Positions 34,008 to 41,675 of a DNA stretch of 64,000 nt are shown here, in pieces; the first letter of the stretch is position 1; each line of letters opens with the position of its first letter. The DNA lies in NCBI GenBank assembly GCA_900116395.1, contig FPAN01000006.1:62001-126000 (forward strand), read 5' to 3'. Made by a program: the position numbers and the translations under genes. Under the pieces are notes generated by a model that was not told the origin of the DNA, made no database searches, and saw only the letters and a list, made by a program, of their open reading frames with translations. Source of the DNA: Lachnospiraceae bacterium XBD2001. GTDB taxonomy: Bacteria > Bacillota > Clostridia > Lachnospirales > Lachnospiraceae.

Positions 34008-34151
34008 CTATAAGCATGAAATAGCATATACTATTCGGATATAAATGATAAAATGTCAGAATACTTGAACCGGGGAAATGCCTAGTAGAAAATGTTCAGC
34101 TGTGCTATATTTATAGAGGTTATTTATGGAAAAGGAGGCGCTTAGTCGTCT

Positions 34152-34940
34152 ATGAATGAAGATACAAGACCCATCGCAGTGATGGATTCCGGAGTTGGCG
34201 GAATCAGTGTGCTGCGGGAGATGGTTCGCCTGATGCCACAGGAAGATTTTATTTTCTTCGGGGATTCGGCCAATGCTCCTTACGGCACGAAGTCTACGGA
34301 ATTCGTTCGCGATTTGACGATTCAACATGTGGAGTCCTTCTTGGAGCGTGGAGCCAAGGCGGTAGCCATTGCATGCAATACCGCTACAGCAGCTGCCCTG
34401 AAGGACTTGCGTCGTTTATATCCGGATTTGCCGCTGGTTGGAATTGAACCTGCGTTGAAGCCGGCAGTGGAGGCCAATCCCGGCGGACGGGTACTGGTGA
34501 TGGCTACCCCTATGACCATCCGGGAGGAGAAGTTTAACCATTTATTATCCCGGTTCCAGGATCGCGCCATTATTTATCCCTTGGCATGTCCGGGACTGAT
34601 GGATTATGTAGAGGCTGGAGCAGTGGATAGTCCGCAGCTCTATAGCTTCCTGGAAGAATTGCTCTGGGACTACCGGAATGGTGAAGTGGATGCAGTGGTA
34701 CTGGGGTGTACCCATTACCCGTTTGTAAGCCGCGCCATTGCCAAGGTATTAGGACCGGAGGTAGAGATTTATGATGGGGCGAATGGTACCGCCCGAGAGC
34801 TACGCCGTCGCATTCATGCGGCAGGTGTTGCTCGAGCCATCGGAGAACATCGTGGAACGGTGACCTTTGAGAACAGCAATCCGACACCGGAGAAGATGGC
34901 ATTGTGCCAAAAATTATTAGAAATAGATTTGGAAAACTAA
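34152..34940 (+). CDS. murI: glutamate racemase
   Basis: 262-residue cofactor-free racemase supplying D-glutamate for peptidoglycan. The two catalytic cysteines are Cys75 in IACNT and Cys186 in GCTHYP; the N-terminal MDSGVGG and FGDSANAPYG motifs are present. AGGAGG at 34133-34138 is 13 bases before the ATG, a rather long spacing. It is followed after 1 base by a D,D-carboxypeptidase, so both act in wall synthesis. Confidence 0.96.
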   Translation: MNEDTRPIAVMDSGVGGISVLREMVRLMPQEDFIFFGDSANAPYGTKSTEFVRDLTIQHVESFLERGAKAVAIACNTATAAALKDLRRLYPDLPLVGIEPALKPAVEANPGGRVLVMATPMTIREEKFNHLLSRFQDRAIIYPLACPGLMDYVEAGAVDSPQLYSFLEELLWDYRNGEVDAVVLGCTHYPFVSRAIAKVLGPEVEIYDGANGTARELRRRIHAAGVARAIGEHRGTVTFENSNPTPEKMALCQKLLEIDLEN

Positions 34941-34941
34941 G

Positions 34942-36078
34942 ATGAGTAACGAACAAAAGAGAATACGTAAGAACTATCGGGCACAGTTTATGAGCAAGCG
35001 CTGGAAGGAACAAAAGCGAGAGCAGCTCTATCGATTCGTGGAAGAGATGAGAGCGGATCGTAAGGTTTTGGCAAAGCGTGGGATCGCCGCAGCGTTGGTG
35101 TTGGTAATGGCTGTGGCTGCTGTTGGAATTGCAACGCATCGCGGCAATGCGGTGCAGGCAAAGGATGATACTTCGGAAGAAGCTACCTTGCAGACGGCGG
35201 TGGCATCCGTTGGAAATCCAACAGATACCATTCGTGCCGTAGGCGACGGAATTACCATTGCTCCGAAGTATGAATTTGTACCGGATGAGAATACACAGAG
35301 TTTCGGAGGTGGCGTCAACAGCCGATTCGGAATATTGATTGATTTGGACGAGAACAAAGTGGTTGCAGACAGAGACCCGGAGACCAAGATGTATCCGGCG
35401 TCTATGACCAAGGTGTTGACGGTGCTGGTTGCGGCAGAGAATATTACACCGGAACAGTTGGATGATATGTGCACCGTTACTTTTGAAACCACGAACTACA
35501 GTTACATCAATGAGTGCAGTGTAGTTGGATTCGAAGTTGGGGAGCAGGTCAGCGTCCGGGATTTGTTCTACGGAACCATTCTTTGCTCCGGTGCGGATGC
35601 ATCTCTTACCCTGGCAGAGTATGTAGCCGGAAGTCATGAGGCATTTGTGGATATGATGAATGCCAAGTTGGACCAGTTGGGCATCGGCGATACCAGTCAT
35701 TTTACCAACTGTGTCGGATTGTTTGATGAGAATCATTACACCACTGCTCATGATATGGCAGTGATTATGGCAGCAGCTCTGGACAATGAGTTGTGTGCGG
35801 AAGTATTGAAGACCAGAGAGCGTAATATTGAGCCCAATGAGTTCCATCCGGAAGGTCAGTGGCTCTATGACAAGTTCATTGGTTGGATTGAGGACCAGGA
35901 GATCAACGGTACCATCATCGGTGCTAAGACCGGATATGTCATGGAATCCGGTAACTGCTGCGTGAGCGCGCTGTTGTCCAACGGAGGACATCGTTACATC
36001 TTAGTAACGGGCAAGGCGGATTCCAGCCTGATGGAGCGACAGGATCACGTAGCCATCTATCAGAATTACACGAATTAG
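34942..36078 (+). CDS. D-alanyl-D-alanine carboxypeptidase (S11, DacA-like)
   Basis: 378-residue penicillin-binding protein that trims the terminal D-Ala of peptidoglycan peptides. A basic cytoplasmic N-terminus and one membrane segment (about 46-64) anchor it. The nucleophile motif SMTK is at 154-157 and KTG occurs in GAKTGYVMESG. The middle SxN motif reads SGAD where SGN is usual. The C-terminal anchor helix of DacA is missing, consistent with the N-terminal anchor. It is co-transcribed with murI. Confidence 0.9.
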   Translation: MSNEQKRIRKNYRAQFMSKRWKEQKREQLYRFVEEMRADRKVLAKRGIAAALVLVMAVAAVGIATHRGNAVQAKDDTSEEATLQTAVASVGNPTDTIRAVGDGITIAPKYEFVPDENTQSFGGGVNSRFGILIDLDENKVVADRDPETKMYPASMTKVLTVLVAAENITPEQLDDMCTVTFETTNYSYINECSVVGFEVGEQVSVRDLFYGTILCSGADASLTLAEYVAGSHEAFVDMMNAKLDQLGIGDTSHFTNCVGLFDENHYTTAHDMAVIMAAALDNELCAEVLKTRERNIEPNEFHPEGQWLYDKFIGWIEDQEINGTIIGAKTGYVMESGNCCVSALLSNGGHRYILVTGKADSSLMERQDHVAIYQNYTN

Positions 36079-36098
36079 GTGGACTTGAAGGGGGAAGT

Positions 36099-36665
36099 AT
36101 GAATCAAGTATTGAAGGATGCGTTGGAGGACAATCCGATTATCGTTGCCATCAAGGACGATGCCGGATTACAGAAATGCAAGGAGAGTGAGAGCCGTATC
36201 ATTTTTATTCTGTACGGGGATCTGCTCAACATTGCGGATATTGTGGACCAGGTGAAGGCAGCCGGTAAGATTGCCTTCGTTCACATTGATTTGATTCAGG
36301 GTCTGCACAGCAACGAAATTGCAGTGGACTATATTAAAAAGCATACCAAGGTGGACGGTGTCATCTCTACCAAGGCACCACTGATTACCCGGGCCAAAGA
36401 ACTGGGACTGTATACGGTGATGCGATTCTTTATGCTGGATTCCATGGCCTTTGCCAATATGGAGCGTCAGATTAAGAATGCCAAGCCGGATGTGATTGAG
36501 ATTTTGCCGGCGTTGATGCCGAAGATCATTCGTAAGACCTGTGCCATGACATCCAGACCGGTAATTGCCGGAGGCCTGGTGTCTGACAAGGAAGACGTGA
36601 TGGCGTGTTTGGATGCGGGAGCGACTTGTATCTCCTCCACCAACACGGATGTATGGTTCTTATAG
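36099..36665 (+). CDS. glpP: glycerol-3-phosphate responsive antiterminator GlpP
   Basis: 188-residue GlpP-family protein (DDAGLQKCKESESRIIFILYG, HIDLIQGL, EILPALMP, VIAGGL). GlpP binds glycerol-3-phosphate and prevents termination in glycerol utilisation leaders. No glp genes are nearby, so it would act in trans, if the Bacillus role holds. The gene lies 20 bases after the carboxypeptidase and 9 before the WYL regulator. Confidence 0.9.
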   Translation: MNQVLKDALEDNPIIVAIKDDAGLQKCKESESRIIFILYGDLLNIADIVDQVKAAGKIAFVHIDLIQGLHSNEIAVDYIKKHTKVDGVISTKAPLITRAKELGLYTVMRFFMLDSMAFANMERQIKNAKPDVIEILPALMPKIIRKTCAMTSRPVIAGGLVSDKEDVMACLDAGATCISSTNTDVWFL

Positions 36666-36674
36666 GGAGAGAGT

Positions 36675-37667
36675 ATGGCGAACCAACAGAATCAGAAGTT
36701 GAAGATGTTAAAAATCATGGAGTATCTTCGGATGGATACGGATGAGGAACATCCCATCAGCATGCCGGAGATTCTTCGCCGCCTGGAGGCGGATGGCATT
36801 CCTGCAGAGCGCAAGAGTGTCTATACAGATCTTGCCATCTTAGAGGATTATGGATTGGATATCATTCAGTCCAAGAGCCGTACCAATGGCGGTTATTATC
36901 TGGGAAGCAGGGATTTCGAGTTGCCGGAGGTGAAGCTCTTAGTGGATGCCGTATCTGCATCCAAGTTCATTACCGAGAAGAAGTCCACGGAACTGGTAAA
37001 GAAGATTGAGGGCCTTGTCAGTAAGGAACAGGCCAAGCAGCTGCATCGTCAGGTGGTGGTTATGGACCGCTTGAAGGGTGGCAGCGAAGAAATTTATTAT
37101 GCGGTAGATGTGATTTATAACTGCATCGATAATGATTGTCGGATGCAGTTCCAATATGTGGAATGGACGCCGGAGGGAGAACTTCAGTATCGTCATGACG
37201 GTGCCCTCTATGAGGTGAGTCCGGCCTTCCTTCTGTGGGATAATGAGAATTATTATCTGGTGGCCTACGATGAGAAGTCTAAGGGCATTCGGCATTATCG
37301 TGTGGATAAGATTCGCAATGCATCTGCTATGGAGGAAGCCCGAGGCGGTCGCCAAGAACGGGAAGCCTTGCGCTTAAGTGACTATAGCAAGCGGACCTTC
37401 GGCATGTTTGCCGGCAAAGAAGAGACCATACGACTTCGTACGAGCCCGGAGATGGCGGGAGTATTCCGTGATCGTTTCGGAAGTGATGTGGCGATGCGCC
37501 AAGAAGGAACAGACTTATTCGTTCGTGTATCGGTGCAGTTAAGCTCCCAGTTCTACGGCTGGCTGGCCGGTCTTGGCAGTAAGGTAGAGGTCATTGGACC
37601 GGAAGCGGTGCGAAGCGCCTATCGGGATTATTTGGAAGAGATTCTTGCACAATACAAAGAAAGCTAG
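36675..37667 (+). CDS. WYL-domain transcriptional regulator
   Basis: 330 residues. An N-terminal winged helix-turn-helix (residues about 10-75, ISMPEILRRLEADGIPAERKSVYTDL) precedes a WYL ligand-sensing domain (about 140-215, ending PAFLLWDNENYYLVAYDE) and a WCX C-terminal domain. WYL regulators sense nucleic acid or other ligands. The target is unknown. A shared terminator stem at 37661-37694 overlaps its stop. Confidence 0.88.
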   Translation: MANQQNQKLKMLKIMEYLRMDTDEEHPISMPEILRRLEADGIPAERKSVYTDLAILEDYGLDIIQSKSRTNGGYYLGSRDFELPEVKLLVDAVSASKFITEKKSTELVKKIEGLVSKEQAKQLHRQVVVMDRLKGGSEEIYYAVDVIYNCIDNDCRMQFQYVEWTPEGELQYRHDGALYEVSPAFLLWDNENYYLVAYDEKSKGIRHYRVDKIRNASAMEEARGGRQEREALRLSDYSKRTFGMFAGKEETIRLRTSPEMAGVFRDRFGSDVAMRQEGTDLFVRVSVQLSSQFYGWLAGLGSKVEVIGPEAVRSAYRDYLEEILAQYKES

Positions 37668-37694
37668 GAACGTTTCGCTCCTAGCTTATTTTTA
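37661..37694. terminator. bidirectional terminator between convergent genes
   Basis: AAGCTAGGA (37661-37669) pairs with TCCTAGCTT (37679-37687) and is followed by TATTTTTAT. It overlaps the stop codons of both the WYL and SDR genes. Confidence 0.8.
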
Positions 37695-38417
37695 TAGATA
37701 ACCACCGTCTAAGGTGATGATTTGACCGGTTAAGTATGGGGAAGAAAGAATGCCAAGGACGCATTGTCCTACATCCTCCGGGGTGCCGAAACGCCCCATG
37801 GGAATCTCTTCCATCAGTTCTGCCTTCTCCGTAGCATCTAAGTGTCCGTTCATATCCGTATCGATAACACCACAGGCAATGGCGTTTACCGTAATGCCGG
37901 AAGGCGCCACTTCCTTGGCTAAGGCCCTGGTATAGGCGTTGACGCCGCCTTTGGTAGCGGAATAAGCTACTTCGCAGGATGCGCCAACATTGCCCCACAT
38001 GGAGGAGATATTGATGATGGCGCCGGATTTGCGATGAACCATATCCGGAAGAAAGGCCTTGGTGGTATAGAACAGAGAAGATAAGTTCACGGAAACAATC
38101 CGGTTCCAGTCTTCAACATTCAAATCCGTGATTAATCCAACATAAGAGATGCCGGCGTTATTGACCACCACATCCATAGAAGGGAAGGTCTTACGAATCT
38201 CTTCAACAGTAGCTGCTACCGCATCGGGATTACCCATATCACAGGCATAACCACAGGTTGTGATTCCGTACTCTTGCTCCAAGGAATGACAGAAGTCATG
38301 GAGCAAGTCGATATTCTTTTCACAGGTCAGGGCCAGAGCGTATCCGTTGGCGGCAAGGGCGGTAGCAATGCCCCGTCCGATGCCCCGGGAAGCTCCGGAA
38401 ACAAATGCACATTTCAT
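37692..38417 (-). CDS. short-chain dehydrogenase/reductase, FabG-like
   Basis: 241-residue NAD(P)-dependent oxidoreductase. The nucleotide motif SGASRGIGRGIA is near residues 8-19, NNAG near 90, the catalytic Ser in INISSM and the YxxxK pair in YSATKGG. It resembles 3-oxoacyl-ACP reductase, but the substrate cannot be fixed from sequence. AGGAAG precedes the ATG. It is last in a minus-strand operon with an HD protein and a membrane protein. Confidence 0.85.
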   Translation of the reverse strand: MKCAFVSGASRGIGRGIATALAANGYALALTCEKNIDLLHDFCHSLEQEYGITTCGYACDMGNPDAVAATVEEIRKTFPSMDVVVNNAGISYVGLITDLNVEDWNRIVSVNLSSLFYTTKAFLPDMVHRKSGAIINISSMWGNVGASCEVAYSATKGGVNAYTRALAKEVAPSGITVNAIACGVIDTDMNGHLDATEKAELMEEIPMGRFGTPEDVGQCVLGILSSPYLTGQIITLDGGYL

Positions 38418-38421
38418 ATGG

Positions 38422-38871
38422 TTACTTCCTATTCAGAGTCTCGCGCAGCGAGCAAACTTTGTCGACAAAACATACCACAGCAGCTTCCTTGGAGGTGGGA
38501 ACCTTCGTCAAGGTCAATGGCCACATATGGCTTCGAATAATACCGGCTTCCTTCTCCGATAACTGGAAGTCCCGGCAGGCATTGGCCACGGCAATATCCG
38601 GATGATGATATCCATGGAGATGATCTCCGTGATCGTGCCAGTCATAGAGGTAATAGTCGTGTAAGAATGCACCGCGAACCAAAGCAACTTCGTCGACGCG
38701 CAGATGCAATCTCTTGGCAAAAAAGAAACTGTGTCTTGCTACGTCCATGCAGTGATCGTAGGTGGACTTGTTACTATGCTGAATATAACGCTTCATGCGA
38801 AGGGTACGACCGTCTTCGGCTAATTCGGTGATCAGCTTCTGAAAACGTGCGTGCTCGAGCTTACGATTCAT
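38422..38871 (-). CDS. HD-domain phosphohydrolase
   Basis: 149 residues with an HD-type metal site: DHCMDVARHSFFFAK, then LHDYYLYDWHDHGDH. These histidines and aspartates fit a small HD hydrolase acting on a nucleotide or phosphate ester; the substrate is unknown. The start at 38871 has GGAGGA 6 bases upstream; a longer frame would run into the preceding gene. It overlaps that gene by 11 bases and precedes the SDR gene by 4. Confidence 0.85.
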   Translation of the reverse strand: MNRKLEHARFQKLITELAEDGRTLRMKRYIQHSNKSTYDHCMDVARHSFFFAKRLHLRVDEVALVRGAFLHDYYLYDWHDHGDHLHGYHHPDIAVANACRDFQLSEKEAGIIRSHMWPLTLTKVPTSKEAAVVCFVDKVCSLRETLNRK

Positions 38872-39682
38872 TGGAATCCTCCTCTTTGTTACGAACGGCG
38901 GATGCCCGCTCGGCAATAGCCTCTGCAGCGTCCATGGCCTTATCCTTGAAAGCAATCAAGGATTCCTTCAGGGAAGTGGCAACGCTGGTATATTTTACGT
39001 TACGGAACTTCGAAATACTAATCAACTGATGCTTCTGCGGTAAGCTTAAAGAAGCCAAGCGCTCCCGGAATTCGTCCGGTGCATTTTGGATTCGCTCCAC
39101 ACTGTTGGACATGCGAATATCAAAGCTCTCCTGCATGGCCGTTAGGCGAGAAATCAAAGTAGATAAAGATGCAACGGTAACTGCAATATCTGCACCAAGA
39201 AGCATCGCAAACAGTAATGCAACGAATTGGCTGGCCAGCGTTGGAAGATACGGAATGTTGGCATCAATAAAAGGGAAAATCCATTTTACAAAAACGATGC
39301 CTGCCAATCCGAATCCGCAGGTGGCCGGTAAACAAATGCGGCCCTTGATATTCAACGGTACATTACTGTAATCCCACCACATGGCGTGGAAGCAGGTCTC
39401 CAACAACCAGGAGATGGAGTATTCCAGAATCGCACTCCCAACAGCGCAGATTAGGAACACTTTCCACCAAGGCGGATTCACAATGCCAAGCCGATTGGGA
39501 AGCAATACCTCAAAAATCATGTTGGCACCGATGACTCCTAATCCATATATCGGACAAATCGGTCCGAATAGGAACCCGCGATTCTGCCAATGTTTGGAAG
39601 TAACGGTTGTATATATGGTTTCGTAAATCCAGCCTAAGAAGCTGAAGATCATAAACTGATTAAAAAGTGCTGTTAATGTCAT
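38861..39682 (-). CDS. membrane protein, putative ABC-transporter type IV (PF06541-like)
   Basis: 273 residues with five or six membrane helices in the first 190 (FNQFMIFSFLGWIYETIY, CPIYGLG, FLICAVGSAILEYSISWLLE) and a charged helical C-terminal tail. The motif FLGWIYE and the GFLFGPICPIYG stretch match the family annotated as putative ABC-transporter type IV, whose function is unproven. GGAGGAAAG supports the start at 39682. It is the first gene of the minus-strand operon. Confidence 0.8.
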   Translation of the reverse strand: MTLTALFNQFMIFSFLGWIYETIYTTVTSKHWQNRGFLFGPICPIYGLGVIGANMIFEVLLPNRLGIVNPPWWKVFLICAVGSAILEYSISWLLETCFHAMWWDYSNVPLNIKGRICLPATCGFGLAGIVFVKWIFPFIDANIPYLPTLASQFVALLFAMLLGADIAVTVASLSTLISRLTAMQESFDIRMSNSVERIQNAPDEFRERLASLSLPQKHQLISISKFRNVKYTSVATSLKESLIAFKDKAMDAAEAIAERASAVRNKEEDSNES

Positions 39683-39709
39683 GTCTTTCCTCCTCGTAAG
39701 TGCCTTCCT

Positions 39710-39738
39710 ATTATACAGCATAGGTGGAATTGTGGCAA
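39710..39738 (-). promoter_or_regulatory. promoter of the membrane protein-HD-SDR operon
   Basis: Minus strand TTGCCA (39738 to 39733), 17 bases, TATAAT (39715 to 39710), about 28 bases before the start codon. Confidence 0.75.
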
Positions 39739-39805
39739 AGTGGGATTTGCATAAACAATGGGAAAAGTCAAGCATAAATTATCAGAAAATATAAGACAAA
39801 CACCC

Positions 39806-39833
39806 TTGATATCAGACCGGAGTATGCTATAAT
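39806..39833 (+). promoter_or_regulatory. hpf promoter
   Basis: TTGATA (39806-39811), 16 bases, TATAAT (39828-39833) with TGC before it, an extended -10 promoter 57 bases before the hpf start. Confidence 0.75.
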
Positions 39834-39890
39834 TTAGATATGAATCAAAGCAGTATCTGATTCAAATACATTGAAAAGAGGTTGGACATC

Positions 39891-40421
39891 ATGAGAATTA
39901 ACATCACAGGAAGAAACATTGAACTTACAGACGGTATTAAGACAGCAGTGGAGGAAAAGCTGTCGAAGCTCGAGAAATATTTTGCACCGGATGCCCAAGC
40001 GAATGTAACTCTTAGTGTGGAAAAGGAGAGACAGAAGATTGAAGTCACAATCCCGATGAAGGGACATGTGGTTCGTAGCGAGCAAGTTTCCAACGATATG
40101 TATGTATCCATTGATTTGGTAGTGGAGGTAATTGAACGCCAATTAAAGAAATATCGTACCAAGCTGGTAACCAAACAGCAGGAACCGGGAGAATTCTTCA
40201 CCGAAGAATTTGCTAGCCGAGACGTAGATGACGATGAGGAAATCAAGATTGTAAGATCCAAACGATTTGGAATTAAGCCGATGTATCCGGAAGATGCATG
40301 CGTGCAGATGGAATTATTGGGACATGATTTCTTCGTATTCCGCAATGCAGAGACCGATGAAGTCAACGTGGTATATAAGCGCCGCGGTAACACCTACGGA
40401 CTCATTGAACCGGAGTTTTAA
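39891..40421 (+). CDS. hpf: long ribosome hibernation promoting factor
   Basis: 176-residue long-form HPF/RaiA. The N-terminal domain (about 1-100, MRINITGRNIELTDGI) binds the 30S decoding centre. After an acidic linker, the C-terminal domain (about 118-176, IVRSKRFGIKPMYPEDACVQMELLGHDF type sequence) dimerises to form 100S ribosomes. ATG 39891 begins the conserved domain and has AGAGG upstream; a TTG nine bases earlier is less likely. It is monocistronic. Confidence 0.95.
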   Translation: MRINITGRNIELTDGIKTAVEEKLSKLEKYFAPDAQANVTLSVEKERQKIEVTIPMKGHVVRSEQVSNDMYVSIDLVVEVIERQLKKYRTKLVTKQQEPGEFFTEEFASRDVDDDEEIKIVRSKRFGIKPMYPEDACVQMELLGHDFFVFRNAETDEVNVVYKRRGNTYGLIEPEF

Positions 40422-40440
40422 GAAATTGAATAGGTAAAAT

Positions 40441-40472
40441 AAGGGCCTGTCGCAACTGCGGCAGGCCTTTTC
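40441..40472. terminator. terminator shared by hpf and plsC
   Basis: AAGGGCCTGTCGC (from 40441) pairs with GCGGCAGGCCTTTT (to 40470) over AACT. Both strands end in A/T runs, so it can serve both convergent genes. Confidence 0.85.
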
Positions 40473-40477
40473 TTGTA

Positions 40478-41197
40478 TTAGTTCTGTTGTAACATCTCGG
40501 CGATGACACCCTTGGTGTACTCGTTGATTTTTTTCTTCTGTTCCGGTTCCAACTGGGACGGAATGATTGGTTCGCCGTAGCGGATGGTAACCTTGGAGGA
40601 GCGAATGAAGGGAATGTGCTTCTCGAAGACATCATCGGATCCGGTAATGGCAACCGGGATAATCGGGCAATCGGTACGGGTAGCAATCTTGAAGCTACCG
40701 GCTTTGAAATCGCCAAGCTTGCCGTCTTTGCTACGGGTTCCCTCCGGATAGATGAAGATGGAGTAGCCTCTCTTTACCTCTTCGATGGCATCGGTAATCA
40801 CCTTCAGTCCCTGGCGCAAATCCTTGCGGTCCAAGAACAGACAGTGGTTAATTTTCATCCAGGTGGATAGCAACGGTACCTTCTGGACCTCCTTCTTGGA
40901 GATGAATCCGGTAATGCCCGGAACCTGAGAATAGGAGATGACCACATCGAAGAAGCTGCGGTGGTTACCGATGTAGAGTACCGGCTTGTCCTTCGGAACG
41001 TTCTCAAGACCGATGGTCTCTAATCGAATGCCTGCGATATTGCGAACGCAGGTGAATCCCCACTGTACGAAGCGGAAGCACTGGCGCTCCATGGCTTTCT
41101 TACTGAATACGCCTACAATGGCTTCGAAAATCCAGACAAAAATGCTAAAAAGCAAATAAACAATCATGAATAGCAGTACAAGAATTGTGCGTAACAT
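40478..41197 (-). CDS. plsC: 1-acyl-sn-glycerol-3-phosphate acyltransferase
   Basis: 239-residue membrane-associated acyltransferase making phosphatidic acid from lysophosphatidic acid. One hydrophobic N-terminal segment (about 3-22) precedes the catalytic NHRSFFD (HX4D motif, about residue 78) and the glycerol-phosphate motif YPEGTRSK (about 149). Length and motifs are typical of PlsC. Confidence 0.92.
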   Translation of the reverse strand: MLRTILVLLFMIVYLLFSIFVWIFEAIVGVFSKKAMERQCFRFVQWGFTCVRNIAGIRLETIGLENVPKDKPVLYIGNHRSFFDVVISYSQVPGITGFISKKEVQKVPLLSTWMKINHCLFLDRKDLRQGLKVITDAIEEVKRGYSIFIYPEGTRSKDGKLGDFKAGSFKIATRTDCPIIPVAITGSDDVFEKHIPFIRSSKVTIRYGEPIIPSQLEPEQKKKINEYTKGVIAEMLQQN

Positions 41198-41236
41198 AAA
41201 AACCTCTCTAGTAATAAAATATATTTTTCCAAACTG

Positions 41237-41264
41237 ATTATACCACCAATCTGCACTTTGACAA
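41237..41264 (-). promoter_or_regulatory. plsC promoter
   Basis: Minus strand TTGTCA (41264 to 41259), 16 bases, TATAAT (41242 to 41237) with TGG before it. Its -35 shares bases with the -35 of the divergent veg promoter. Confidence 0.65.
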
Positions 41265-41286
41265 AGTAAAGCCCAGATGATATATT
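41258..41286 (+). promoter_or_regulatory. veg promoter
   Basis: TTGACA (41258-41263), 17 bases, TATATT (41281-41286). The veg gene of Bacillus is also known for a very strong promoter. Confidence 0.8.
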
Positions 41287-41335
41287 ATAGGCAACGTTCC
41301 TGCGTTAAGTGGGGAGACAGGAGGTTATGGGCAAC

Positions 41336-41575
41336 ATGGAGCAGTCAGAATTTAATAAAGTCCGCGCATCCGTTCAGCAGCAATGTGGTAGCGAGGTTAT
41401 GATTCAGTTAGATCGTGGCCGTAACAAGGTTGACATCCAGAAGGGTGTAATCCAGGAAGCTTACCCAAGCGTTTTTACTATCTTGGTAAATGATGAGAAC
41501 GAAGGCCCGGCACAGCTTCTTTCCTTTAGCTATACAGATATTATTACCAAAGAGATTCGAATGAAGCTTTGCTAA
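41336..41575 (+). CDS. veg: Veg family protein
   Basis: 79-residue conserved Firmicute protein. The pattern GSEVMIQLDRGRNKVDIQKG, EAYPSVFTILV and the ending FSYTDIITKEI match Veg, which in Bacillus affects biofilm matrix genes; its biochemical role is not settled. AGGAGG (41319-41324) is 11 bases from ATG 41336; ATG 41327 is only 2 bases away and less likely. It has its own promoter and terminator. Confidence 0.88.
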   Translation: MEQSEFNKVRASVQQQCGSEVMIQLDRGRNKVDIQKGVIQEAYPSVFTILVNDENEGPAQLLSFSYTDIITKEIRMKLC

Positions 41576-41594
41576 GAGATGAACTTAGTGCGAG

Positions 41595-41625
41595 AAGGCG
41601 TTGCAAGTGATTGCAGCGCCTTTTT
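41595..41625 (+). terminator. terminator after veg
   Basis: AAGGCGTTGCA (41595-41605) pairs with TGCAGCGCCTT (41612-41622) with one bulged mismatch, followed by a T run. Confidence 0.85.
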
Positions 41626-41639
41626 ACGTTGTGTTTTCC

Positions 41640-41668
41640 TTGAAATCACCCTCTAAATTTCTTATGAT
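41640..41668 (+). promoter_or_regulatory. promoter of the NlpC hydrolase, start on the ATG
   Basis: TTGAAA (41640-41645), 17 bases, TATGAT (41663-41668). The -10 ends 7 bases before ATG 41676, and no ribosome binding site lies between. Confidence 0.7.
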
Positions 41669-41675
41669 AAAAGTA

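Noticed and set aside
34570-35991. 473-codon minus-strand frame opposite the D,D-carboxypeptidase
   Set aside because: It is the antisense shadow of murI and the carboxypeptidase; its sequence is Cys/His/Ser-rich without domain pattern and it has no ribosome site.
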